From the NCBI GenBank assembly GCA_900322215.1, contig ONYW01000005.1, forward strand, positions 1 through 63,222: a DNA stretch of 63,222 nt, in the 5' to 3' direction. A model generated the notes under the pieces. It had not been told where the DNA came from. It searched no databases and saw nothing but the letters and a program-made list of their open reading frames with translations. This document shows, piece by piece, positions 8,597 to 17,700 of the stretch (positions within the stretch are counted from its first letter, which is position 1; each line of letters begins with the position of its first letter). The stretch is from an uncultured Eubacteriales bacterium. GTDB taxonomy: Bacteria > Bacillota > Clostridia > Christensenellales > CAG-917. Position numbers and translations under genes: made by a program.

Positions 8597-9349
8597 ATGA
8601 CAACACATATTCTTTCAGCAACTTTTTCTTATGCGGATATCGCGTTCCTCGCAATTCTTGTGCTCGGACTCGTCATCGGACTTATCCGCGGATTTTCAAA
8701 GTCCTTCAAGGGCTTCTTCCTTGCGGTCGCAATCATACTCGGCGCGCTTTTGCTCGTCGGGGCGCTCTTCCCGAAGGTGAGAACGATAGGCGTTTTTGAC
8801 CAACTCGACGCAAAGATAGTGGAAAGCTCTAACGGCTGGGGCGAAGCGTTCAACAGCCCGCTCTACAAAAACGAGGACGGCAGCTTCTACGTCGAAGTCC
8901 AAAGAGACGGCGAAATGCAAAAAGTCCCGCTCTCAAGCGTCGACGGCTTTAAGGGGTGGATCGCAAACTTCCTTGCTTCCAAATTCGTGACGGAAGAGGG
9001 CGTATCCCTCGGCAAGGTAGCGGCGGACTATATCACAAACCTTGTGGTCGCCGTGAGCACGTTTATACTGATATGCGTGGCGCTCGGGCTGATATGCTGG
9101 ATAATACGCAAGATATTCGCGGGCATGCACACGTCCGAGAGCGTAGCTCTCAAATCTATCGACAGGGTTCTCGGCGCGCTTATCGCCGCCGCCCTCACGC
9201 TCGTGTTCCTGCTCGTCGTGCTTGCTATCCTGCACATCTTCGACAGCAAGATAACCGTCGTCACGGACTATCTCAAAAATTCGTCCGTCACGGGCTATCT
9301 GTACGAACATAATCCGATTTCTACGGTTTTCTCAAAAATTTTCGGCTAA
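8597..9349 (+). CDS. CvpA-like multi-pass membrane protein
   Basis: About 250 residues with four predicted TM helices: two near the N-terminus (about 10-55), then an extracytoplasmic loop of roughly 80 residues and two more helices near 145-220. The pattern G-L-I-R-G-F after helix 1 and L-K-S-I-D-R-V-L-G-A-L before the last helix is typical of the CvpA (colicin V production) family, whose role is poorly known and is linked to envelope processes. The GTG at 8576 is an alternative start; neither has a convincing ribosome site. It lies 14 bp before the 1020-residue gene, so the two form an operon. Confidence 0.7.
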   Translation: MTTHILSATFSYADIAFLAILVLGLVIGLIRGFSKSFKGFFLAVAIILGALLLVGALFPKVRTIGVFDQLDAKIVESSNGWGEAFNSPLYKNEDGSFYVEVQRDGEMQKVPLSSVDGFKGWIANFLASKFVTEEGVSLGKVAADYITNLVVAVSTFILICVALGLICWIIRKIFAGMHTSESVALKSIDRVLGALIAAALTLVFLLVVLAILHIFDSKITVVTDYLKNSSVTGYLYEHNPISTVFSKIFG

Positions 9350-9363
9350 TAGTGAGGTGAGAT

Positions 9364-12300
9364 ATGAAAGTTTTAAGAGGCACTTTAACTTTTGTTCTCG
9401 GTATGATAATCGGTATCATACTCTTCGTTCTTGCCATAGGCGGTACGGTTGTTGCGCTCGGTATGGCGGTTAAAGTCGGCGATTTGCAGTCAAAAGTCAC
9501 GGATCAGGAGATCATCTCTTCCGAGAGCAACCTCTACGGCGAGACTATACTTGACGCGGTCAAATCCGTCATCGACGACGTGAAAGGCTTTGATACGCTC
9601 ACACTCTCCACCCTCTACAACCACTACGGCATCTCCGTGCTTAACGGCGTCGGCGGAATAGACTTTACGAACAAAGATTTTTACTCCACTCCGCTCAAAA
9701 CGATAATGAACGACTTTTCCGTCGTCGTCAACAGCTTTACGCTTCGCGACGTCAGTTCCCTCACGGGCAACGACTTTGAAGAATATAATCTCCCTATTCT
9801 CACGGACAACCTCGACAACAACGTGCGTACGGCACTCGACAACATTTTGGGCTCTATCAAAGGCGACCTCACCGTCCGCACGATAAAGACAAAACTCATC
9901 CCGGATTTCAACGTTGAAAACGACCTTATCGGCGCACTCCAAGACATTCCTTTCTCGCGTTTCGGCAGCGCAATAAACGCTTTCAAACTTTGCACATTCC
10001 TCACCGTCAACACGGACACGTTCGTGCCTTACGGCGAAGTGCGAGTGTTTGTTAAAGCGGACAGATACGAACAAGTCTCGAAGGAAGACCTCAAAAACGC
10101 GTCGTACGTCGTACCCCACGGAGTCGAGACGTTCAACGCGGACGCCGTCGCCTCTACCGAGGGCGGCAAAGAGGACACCTTGATTCAAAAGGAACTCCGC
10201 TTTGTAAAGAAAGAAAAGGACGGCGCGACGTCCTACGTCGTGGACAACTCCTGCTACGGGGAAGACTTTGACGCGGACAAGACCGAACTCACGTTCTTCC
10301 GCCACGTCGAATACGAGCCGTATAAGGCGGGAGAGACGTATCCTGCGGATACGGAGTTCTTTGTAAAATCCTACGCAAACCGCGTGACGAAGTTTGACAA
10401 CACTCTCCCCGGCACGTACGAACTCTATTTCAAGGGCTTCCTCTCTCTCAAAGACCTGTATGTGAACGACGGCGGCACTATGGTGGAACTGAATTCTAAG
10501 GTCTTAGCCCCAACAATCAACGCATACGCCTGCGCCTACAAGGACGCGGACGGGAACTTCGTTCCTGCGACATCTTATTCCGTCACGGACGAAACGATAA
10601 AGAAGGAGAGCAAACTCAAGCGCACGGACGCGCCGACGCGCGAAGTGTACTTCAAGGTGCATGACGGCACTTTCAAGCCTCTTCTTCAGTCCTTTGCGTA
10701 TCTCTCCATTGCGGAATTGCAAGATATGGACGACTTTGTCGACGGTATCACAATAGGCGACGTCGTCGAAGTCAGCGAATCTTCTCCGAAGATTTTGCAG
10801 GCGCTCAAAGACACGTCTCTTAACAAGATGTCGGACAGAGTCGACGAGCTGCGCCTTGACGAAGTCATCGAAATCAACGACGAATCTTCTCTCATTCTCA
10901 AATCCTTCAAGAAGAAGGGCACGCGTATAAACGGACTCGGCGACGCCGTGAAAGAACTTAAAATCGACGAAGTCGTGGAAATCGACGACGACTCCCCTCG
11001 CCTCATGCAGTCTCTCAAAAAGCGCGAATGCAAGATAGACGAACTCGGCGACGTTATAGATACGCTCACGATGGCGGAGATCATCGACATATATGAGTAT
11101 CACCAAGTGGAAACCTCCGATTCTTTGTCAGACAATAAATTCCTTGTCTGGCAACATGGCGCCGACACACAAGTCGGGTATGTAAAATATGACGAGACAA
11201 GGCACGCAGACGAACCCGTCAGATACAACTATGACGGCACCGAATACGTCGAAGTCTTAGACGGAAAATATGTCTACACAGACACTCCGACGACGTTTGT
11301 GAAAGATTCAAGCGGTAAGTATATCAAGAGCCCTATCGCATTTGAGCCTGTAAACAGAAGCCTTGCAACAATAGAAGCGGCATATAAATACACCTGGGTA
11401 AAAGGCAATCTTGATCCGTCGACTCCGGCTGACGTGGACACCTTCACAGCTCTCGCTGAAAGCGGCAACATATACTACTTTGACGACTCGGACTATCTAA
11501 ACAACGTCACACTCTGCACGTACTTGTTCTCACAAGGCGCAACCGACAGTTCAAAACTCGACAATCTCTATTATAGAGAAAACAGCGCGCTTGGCACGGG
11601 CAACTCATACTATCAATTCAGCGAACCGAATCTCTTTGTGAATGTGCTTGGTGTGTTTATCCCGTATGAAGCGACAAACCCGGCGCATTATGATATGACG
11701 GTTTATGCCCTGCAAACGTCTCCGTACGTTGCCGGCGACGAAAGCGACTATAAGTACTACGTGCGCTATGACGAATACAAGGACGTGGCTGTGAGCAACG
11801 ACGGCACAAACTACACCTACGACCTTGGTGGAACGAAACTCGGCGCGGCAAACAAATATTCAAGACAATACTGCGAAAGCGTATATCTTAAATGCGACGA
11901 TTTGACGCTTTACCCTATCGACCAATACTTTGTGTTCATCGACGGCAAATACGTCAAGTATGACGCGGAAAAACACGAAGGACTGGATACGTTCGTTATC
12001 GTTCAAGCGTTCCTTGCAGACGAATCGCAGGTTGAAACTCTTGACGCAAGCGATTATACAAGAGTACACGTCATTCACGAAAAGAGCGCGCCTGTGCTCA
12101 GAATGATGCGCGAACACAACATCAACGATATGAGCTCCGTTGTCGGAGACGCGGTAATCGACGATCTCATGGACATCTCCCCTGACAATCTGTTCGGCAC
12201 GGACAAGATCAAAAACTCAAAGATCAGCGATCTCGGCAGCGCAATGAGCGGTTTGATGAACGAAATGACAATCAACAAGCTTCTCGATTGGGCAAACGTC

Positions 12301-12426
12301 ACGACCATTGATCCAAAAGTCAAGTCCGCTATCGGAGACGCAACGCTTACGTCCTTCTTCAACAGTTTGACATATCAAAACGGCTCGATCACCGTCAATA
12401 TGCTCGAACTCTATGGACTTGAATAA
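9364..12426 (+). CDS. Large membrane-anchored repeat protein, unknown function
   Basis: This 1020-residue protein has one N-terminal TM helix (about 8-32) after a short basic start, so most of it is predicted outside the cytoplasm. About residues 455-580 hold at least three repeats of roughly 31-35 residues, each with the pattern L-x-x-D-E-V-(I/V)-E-I-(N/D)-(D/E)-(E/D)-S followed by (I/L)-L-x-(S/A)-(F/L)-K-K. A related unit recurs near the C-terminus (I-N-D-M-S...D-L-M-D-I-S-P). The regions between are rich in Asp, Tyr and Thr. Ribosome site GAGGTG precedes the ATG. I do not recognise a family. Co-transcription with the CvpA-like protein suggests an envelope role. Confidence 0.75.
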   Translation: MKVLRGTLTFVLGMIIGIILFVLAIGGTVVALGMAVKVGDLQSKVTDQEIISSESNLYGETILDAVKSVIDDVKGFDTLTLSTLYNHYGISVLNGVGGIDFTNKDFYSTPLKTIMNDFSVVVNSFTLRDVSSLTGNDFEEYNLPILTDNLDNNVRTALDNILGSIKGDLTVRTIKTKLIPDFNVENDLIGALQDIPFSRFGSAINAFKLCTFLTVNTDTFVPYGEVRVFVKADRYEQVSKEDLKNASYVVPHGVETFNADAVASTEGGKEDTLIQKELRFVKKEKDGATSYVVDNSCYGEDFDADKTELTFFRHVEYEPYKAGETYPADTEFFVKSYANRVTKFDNTLPGTYELYFKGFLSLKDLYVNDGGTMVELNSKVLAPTINAYACAYKDADGNFVPATSYSVTDETIKKESKLKRTDAPTREVYFKVHDGTFKPLLQSFAYLSIAELQDMDDFVDGITIGDVVEVSESSPKILQALKDTSLNKMSDRVDELRLDEVIEINDESSLILKSFKKKGTRINGLGDAVKELKIDEVVEIDDDSPRLMQSLKKRECKIDELGDVIDTLTMAEIIDIYEYHQVETSDSLSDNKFLVWQHGADTQVGYVKYDETRHADEPVRYNYDGTEYVEVLDGKYVYTDTPTTFVKDSSGKYIKSPIAFEPVNRSLATIEAAYKYTWVKGNLDPSTPADVDTFTALAESGNIYYFDDSDYLNNVTLCTYLFSQGATDSSKLDNLYYRENSALGTGNSYYQFSEPNLFVNVLGVFIPYEATNPAHYDMTVYALQTSPYVAGDESDYKYYVRYDEYKDVAVSNDGTNYTYDLGGTKLGAANKYSRQYCESVYLKCDDLTLYPIDQYFVFIDGKYVKYDAEKHEGLDTFVIVQAFLADESQVETLDASDYTRVHVIHEKSAPVLRMMREHNINDMSSVVGDAVIDDLMDISPDNLFGTDKIKNSKISDLGSAMSGLMNEMTINKLLDWANVTTIDPKVKSAIGDATLTSFFNSLTYQNGSITVNMLELYGLE

Positions 12427-12524
12427 CACACACTTCGTGTGGTTAATAAACGAGCATTGAACGAACAAATAAACGTGGTTCCGCATCTCTTCTTTATGTA
12501 CGGCGACAAAACCGCACGGTTTTT

Positions 12525-13076
12525 ATGATTAGACAATATTCGCAAGAAGATAACAAGGCAGTCAGATACACCTGTCACGCCTCATCCAAGAACCCTGCAC
12601 ACAAGGCATCTTTGCGCCTTGTGTGTATGCTATACTGCGACTACTACCTTGCGACGGACAAGAGCCATGCGTTCGTGGCTACGGATGAATTTGACAAACC
12701 GGTCGGCTACGTGCTGTGCGATACGGATTTCAAAAAATATTCGCAAATTTATCCGACCTACATTGCGGACGCAAAAAAGGAGAGCAGGAAAGACTTTGCA
12801 AACAGCAAACTCATTTTGAAAAGTTGCGAAGAGATAGCCTCGGACTACCCCGCGCATCTGCAAATCAACGTCTTGCCCGCCTTTCAAGGACGCGGAATAG
12901 GCAGAGCGCTCGTGGAGACCGAACTCGCCCGCCTTAGAGGCGAGGGAGTGCGCGGAGTACACGTCGTCATAAAGCAGACCAACAAGGACGCAATAGCCTT
13001 TTTTGAGCGGTTGGGATTTGCCAAAATCCTGCGGATAAAGAGAATGTTCTTCGTGCTTGGCATCACCCTGCTTTAA
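12525..13076 (+). CDS. GNAT family N-acetyltransferase
   Basis: 183 residues with the GNAT acetyl-CoA loop Q-G-R-G-I-G (about residue 124) after a beta-4-like L-Q-I-N-V-L-P, and a C-terminal N-K-D-A-I-A-F-F-E-R-L-G-F. The N-terminal half contains a 40-residue segment between beta-2 and beta-4 that is longer than in the smallest family members. The substrate cannot be deduced. A single TTC-loop hairpin (CACAC-TTC-GTGTG) lies just after the preceding gene's stop. The start ATG has no clear ribosome site. Confidence 0.85.
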   Translation: MIRQYSQEDNKAVRYTCHASSKNPAHKASLRLVCMLYCDYYLATDKSHAFVATDEFDKPVGYVLCDTDFKKYSQIYPTYIADAKKESRKDFANSKLILKSCEEIASDYPAHLQINVLPAFQGRGIGRALVETELARLRGEGVRGVHVVIKQTNKDAIAFFERLGFAKILRIKRMFFVLGITLL

Positions 13077-13091
13077 TGCTTGCTACAAATG

Positions 13092-13119
13092 AAAAAGCCA
13101 TCTTGATAGATGGCTTTTT
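13092..13119. terminator. Bidirectional intrinsic terminator
   Basis: An 11-bp perfect stem (13092-13102 with 13109-13119) has a 6-nt loop and T runs on both sides. It lies between the convergent GNAT gene and the lipoprotein nucleosidase gene. Confidence 0.85.
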
Positions 13120-13152
13120 GTTTTTCTTTTTTGCTCTGTTGTATTGACAAAC

Positions 13153-13992
13153 TTAGTTCTTGTTTGCCTCTGCGCCGAGTGCGTCGAGGATCTCGAAGAC
13201 AATATTGCAGGAGTTCTCTGCCGCGATATCGCCGAAGTTCGCATAACTCTCGTGCGCCTTGCCGTCCGCCTTGTCCGAAAGCGCGCGAATGACGACAAAA
13301 GGAACGCCGTATCTTATGCAAATCTTTGCGACGGACGCACCCTCCATTTCGCAGGCTACGGCGTTGTATTTTGTTTGAAGCATAGCGACGTAATCTTCCG
13401 ATGCGATAAACTGATCTCCCGTGGCGATAGTGCCCTTGTGCACGAACTCCGCGCCGAGCACTTTCACCGCCGCGTTGTAGGCGATGTCGACGAGCGCCTT
13501 GTCGCACTCATAATACTCGCCCGGCTTGTTGCCGAACCCGGGATCGCCGGATCTCCACTCGAAGCCATCGTTGGTGATGATGCCGTAGTCGTGCTCTACA
13601 AGGCTTGTTGCGACGATCTCGTCAAGGACGTCCGTTCCGTCCGCGACTCCGCCCGCAATACCCGTAAAAATCAATTTTTCGATGTTGTAGTTGTCAAGCA
13701 AAATCGTTGCACCCGAGGAGGCGAACACCTTGCCTATTCCCGACTTTGTGATGACGACGTTTTGTCCGTGCAGGGTGCCGATATAGTATTTCTCTCCGCC
13801 AATCGTCTCCTCGCGCTCGATACTTGCGTCTCTAACAAGCGCGGCAATTTCGTTGTCCATAGCCGAGATTATGCCGATATACTGCTTGTCGGACGCAGGA
13901 TTTTTCTCCGCCTTTTTGTCGCAAGCGACAAAACTTACGGCTGAGACAAGCAGCACGATTGTCAAAATCAAAACTACTGAAATCTTTTTCAT
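13153..13992 (-). CDS. Lipoprotein 5'-methylthioadenosine/S-adenosylhomocysteine nucleosidase
   Basis: From the ATG at 13992 (GGAG upstream) the protein begins M-K-K, a hydrophobic segment and a lipobox ending V-A-C (about residue 24), then a charged linker. The rest is a complete PNP/UDP phosphorylase-fold nucleosidase: I-G-I-I-S-A-M-D-N-E-I at the start, the substrate-site A-C-E-M-E-G-A-S and the catalytic-Asp region R-A-L-S-D-K-A-D. Such enzymes cleave adenine from MTA or SAH. They are normally cytosolic; here the signal predicts anchoring on the outer face of the membrane. A second, unanchored copy is at 56831. luxS lies next upstream on the same strand, 120 bp away, so the two steps of AI-2 formation are neighbours. 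Confidence 0.88.
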   Translation of the reverse strand: MKKISVVLILTIVLLVSAVSFVACDKKAEKNPASDKQYIGIISAMDNEIAALVRDASIEREETIGGEKYYIGTLHGQNVVITKSGIGKVFASSGATILLDNYNIEKLIFTGIAGGVADGTDVLDEIVATSLVEHDYGIITNDGFEWRSGDPGFGNKPGEYYECDKALVDIAYNAAVKVLGAEFVHKGTIATGDQFIASEDYVAMLQTKYNAVACEMEGASVAKICIRYGVPFVVIRALSDKADGKAHESYANFGDIAAENSCNIVFEILDALGAEANKN

Positions 13993-14112
13993 TTGCAAAC
14001 TCCAAACGAACACGCGTGGCGCCGATATTTTGCAAAATCGCTACTTTATGACGTCGTTTTATGTGCATAACCTATATTTTTGGCAATTTTTTGTTTTCTT
14101 TGTCCTTTGCCG

Positions 14113-14637
14113 TCAGGAATCGAAGAAATTGTTTCCGTCGTCCGTCACAAGGCGCTCGGTGTGCGGGTACTCGAATATCGCGGGGTTTGCCTCGTTGGCT
14201 TCGAGGTAGGAGACGAACTCGTTTGCATACCACTTTGCCATCTCGAGGTTGTGCATGCGGAAGTAGCCGCAGTTGACTGCCGTTGCGCCCGGGACTTCGG
14301 TCGCGTCGTCCACCGCCTTGAATGCGGCGAGCAAGAGCGGATAGAGGTCTTGCGGTGCGCGGTCGCCTTTCAAGATGAGGTAGAAGCCGGTGAGACAGCC
14401 CATAGGCCCCCAATAGACGACCTCGTCCTTCCAGTCCTTGTCGTTGCGCAAATACGTCGCGATGATATGCTCGAGCGAGTGCATAGCCGCCACGTCGATG
14501 ACGGGCTCTCTGTTCGGGCGTTTGAGCCTTATATCGTAAGTCGTGACCGAATATTCGCCAAGTCGGTCCACCCTGCTCGTGAATATGCCGGGGACGATGC
14601 GCGTATGGTCAACCGAAAAACTTTGAATGAGTTCCAT
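14113..14637 (-). CDS. luxS: S-ribosylhomocysteine lyase (autoinducer-2 synthesis)
   Basis: LuxS converts S-ribosylhomocysteine to homocysteine and DPD, the precursor of AI-2. The 174-residue length is slightly above the usual 150-170. The metal-binding H-S-L-E-H (about residue 54) and the conserved G-P-M-G-C-L-T-G-F-Y region, with the catalytic Cys and the third metal ligand nearby, are intact. Ribosome site AAAGGAG. It has its own promoter and precedes the lipoprotein nucleosidase gene. Confidence 0.97.
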   Translation of the reverse strand: MELIQSFSVDHTRIVPGIFTSRVDRLGEYSVTTYDIRLKRPNREPVIDVAAMHSLEHIIATYLRNDKDWKDEVVYWGPMGCLTGFYLILKGDRAPQDLYPLLLAAFKAVDDATEVPGATAVNCGYFRMHNLEMAKWYANEFVSYLEANEANPAIFEYPHTERLVTDDGNNFFDS

Positions 14638-14666
14638 AACTTTCTCCTTTGCTCGTTTCTTTCCTT

Positions 14667-14695
14667 ATTATACAAAAACAAGAGAAAAAAGTCGA
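14667..14695 (-). promoter_or_regulatory. Promoter for luxS
   Basis: Minus strand TCGACT (14690-14695), 17 bp, TATAAT (14667-14672), 30 bp upstream of the luxS ATG. The -35 box overlaps the terminator of the upstream gene. Confidence 0.55.
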
Positions 14696-14712
14696 CAAAA
14701 TCGCCGACTTTT
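14687..14712 (-). terminator. Intrinsic terminator after the first giant gene
   Basis: An 8-bp stem AAAAGTCG/CGACTTTT with a 10-nt loop, followed on the minus strand by a T run; it lies 28 bp past the stop codon at 14740. Confidence 0.65.
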
Positions 14713-14739
14713 CTTGAATGTGAGTATTTGAAGCGATGA

Positions 14740-17700
14740 TTAGACCTTCAACTGGTCTTTGTCGAGCTTCTTTTCGTTGCCGCCGAAGTTCAAGATGTCG
14801 TTGTTCAACTCTTCCGCTTCGTCGTCGAGATCGAGATCGAAGCGTTCGCCGCCTTTATCTGCGGCTTTTTCTTCCACTTCCACCTCGCCTTTGTTTTCGA
14901 CCTTTTGTTCCGCTTTGTTTTGGATTTGCGGTTCGTCTTCGAGATCGATGTCGATGTTTTCAACCTGTGGCTCGTCTTGTTTGACCTGTGGCTCGTCGAC
15001 TTTTTTGTTTGCTGCGGTGTTACCTTTGATCGGTGCCTCACCAAGTCTTGTGAGTCTTGCGTCTTCCGCCGCTATACGCTCCGCCATAGTCTGTTGCGGG
15101 ATATCGCTGGTCAGATCCTCGCTTTGCATATACTTGTTGGCAATAAATTGCTCTTTGGAGCGCTTTGCGTTTTCGACGTAGCGATCATACAGCTCGTTCT
15201 TCTCTTCCTTGCTCAGTTCGTTAAGGTCAAAGTCTGCGCCCGGATTCTTTTCGTTGAATTTCTTCGCGTAGTCTCTGAGGTAGTCGTTTTTGGACATGAG
15301 TTGATCCGCTTCGAACATCTTTGGCGGATTGTCGCCAAACTTTCTGCCGTCCAACTGCTCGTTGCGTCTGTTGAGGTAGTCCTCGGTGATTTTTCCGTGA
15401 CGGAACGCTTGAAGGAGTTCATCCTTGCGTTCTTTGACAGCATCGTCCAGTTCCTTCTTAGCGTCGTCAAGCTGTTGTTGCGCTCCTGCAGCGCCTTTGC
15501 GGACGGCCTTTTGCGCTCTCTCGATATTGGCTTGAAGAGTTTTGAGATCTTTGTTGAGGTCTTTGTCATCTTCGCGAACGCTGTCGCCAAAGTACTTCAC
15601 CGCGTCCGACTTCTTGTAATCTGCGAAGCTCTGTTGCACGTGGTATTTTTCCATCTCGTCAAGCTCAAGCTCGTCGACGTTAAGGCTGATCTGTCCCTTG
15701 CTCACCTGTTCGGTCAGCATATTTTTGACGAAACTCGGGGCGTCCGAGGCAAGACTATTGAGAGTCCTGTACACTTCACTCGATTTGTCGAGGTCAGGAC
15801 GTGCCGTAAGGAACTTGATCGCCGCTCTCTGCATTGCTCTCACGCAGCGAATAGGCTGCAATTCGCTGACAGACAAACGCTCTTTTTCTGGTTTTGGCAG
15901 ATCCTTGGCGATCATCTCCATAAATTTGCCGCCTTCTCTCATGACGCGATCCGCAAACTCTTTCGGGTCCTCGGGGTTGTTCATGAGGTACTCCATTTCG
16001 TCGAAGTACTTTGGCGGAATGATCGTCCTCGTATTAAAGTCCATCGTATGTGCGCCCAAGAGAGAAGCGTCCTGTTGCGGGTCTTTGACAAACAAAAACC
16101 GCTCGATGTGCTTTGTCGCAGTCCGCCATAACTCATTGCGAACTTCGGATAATTCGCTGACAACCTTTTGACCGGACAAAATATGCGAATATTCAGCCGC
16201 GAGATTCTTCTCCCTAAGCGCAGGATCTTTTTCCACTTCGCTGAGGTTCTCCGCCAATCTGCTTGTCTCATAGAGGTCTAAGTTGCCGTTCTGTACGGGA
16301 ACGAAAGCCTCGTACATCGCCTCGGCGCCCGACTTACCTTTTATTGTAAGGTTGATGTCGTCTTTTTTGACGTGTTTTTCGACTTGATAATTCAAAAACG
16401 CTCGAGGATCTTCAAGGAATTTGTCATAGTCGTAGTTTTGCTCTTTAAGTTCGCGATATACCAAATAGATACCGCTGAGCGCGGACGTGCCTTTCGTGTC
16501 GGCGCGGAACTCGGGCGGTAAAGCTCCCGTACGCTCCAAATCCATGTTGCCCGGGAAGAATCCGCCATCCTCTACGCCGTACAGTTTGCTCGCCATGCCA
16601 ATAAGTTCTTTGGCACGGTCGTATTCTTGGATCATCTTGTCGGCGAGTCCAACCGCTTGCAACTTGTCCACAGGATCGTCGCTGTGGATCTTCGCCCAAA
16701 ATTCGTCATGCGCTTTGCCATACTTGTGCAATGCGTAGACCTTGTTTTCGCCTTCTTCCACACTGAATGGCGCATCGTCCAAGCCGTATTCGTCAAATTT
16801 GGCAAAGATATCTTTGATCGCCTTCTTCGTCTCGGGATGATACTCGAATTTTTGCTCTTTGAATCTCTGATACTCTTCTTGCGCTTCAGGTTTGACGATT
16901 TCCCATCGTTCTTTCCCGCTTTCCGTCTTAAATTCTTCTTTTATTTCACCCGCCCAGGTCATTTCCATGTTGCCGCGAGGGGCGACGTCGAATCCTTGCG
17001 CCTTTAGCCCCTGTAAACCATAGGCCCGACGCGTGTTATTAATGCCGTACTTTTCTTGTTCTCTATCTAAGCGGAGAGATCCGACTTCTTTGATATATTC
17101 CTTATCTATGTCGGACATCATATCCTGAACGCGGTCGAGTTTTGCCATGACCTCCGCTTTGCGCTCGTTGGTCAACGGTTTTCCGTCCAAGAACGACATT
17201 TGACCGAACATGGTCTTGACGGAGTCAAACTCTTTTTCGTAGCGAGTAACCTTGGCTTCGTCGAGCGTCATTCTTTCCAACGCGGTCTGTTTTGCGTCCG
17301 CTTTGAGAGCGACGGATCTCACTTGGTCCTCAGGGATGGCTTTGATGAGCGGCTCCCATATCGCAGGGTTTCTTTCGATTTGAAGTCGACTGAGGCTCTT
17401 GGATTTCATCGCGGATTCTTTTGAGTCTGCGTCCATAACGTCGTATACTTTCTGCTTGTCGTTGTCCGAGAGCGTCTTCCACGCTTCGTCAACTAAAACG
17501 AACATACGCTCTTCGTCACGTTCTCTTTGTTCGAATTCTTCGCGATTTTTCAGCCAGTTGTCGCCTACGATAGGTGTGGTCAAAGCCGTTCTCAGTTCGT
17601 TTACTTTTGCAAGAAGAACGTCATTGGTGACTTGTTGACCGGGCTTAAACCACTTGCCGCTGAAATCGACAGGCTCCGGCTCTTTTTCCTCTTGTTTTTC

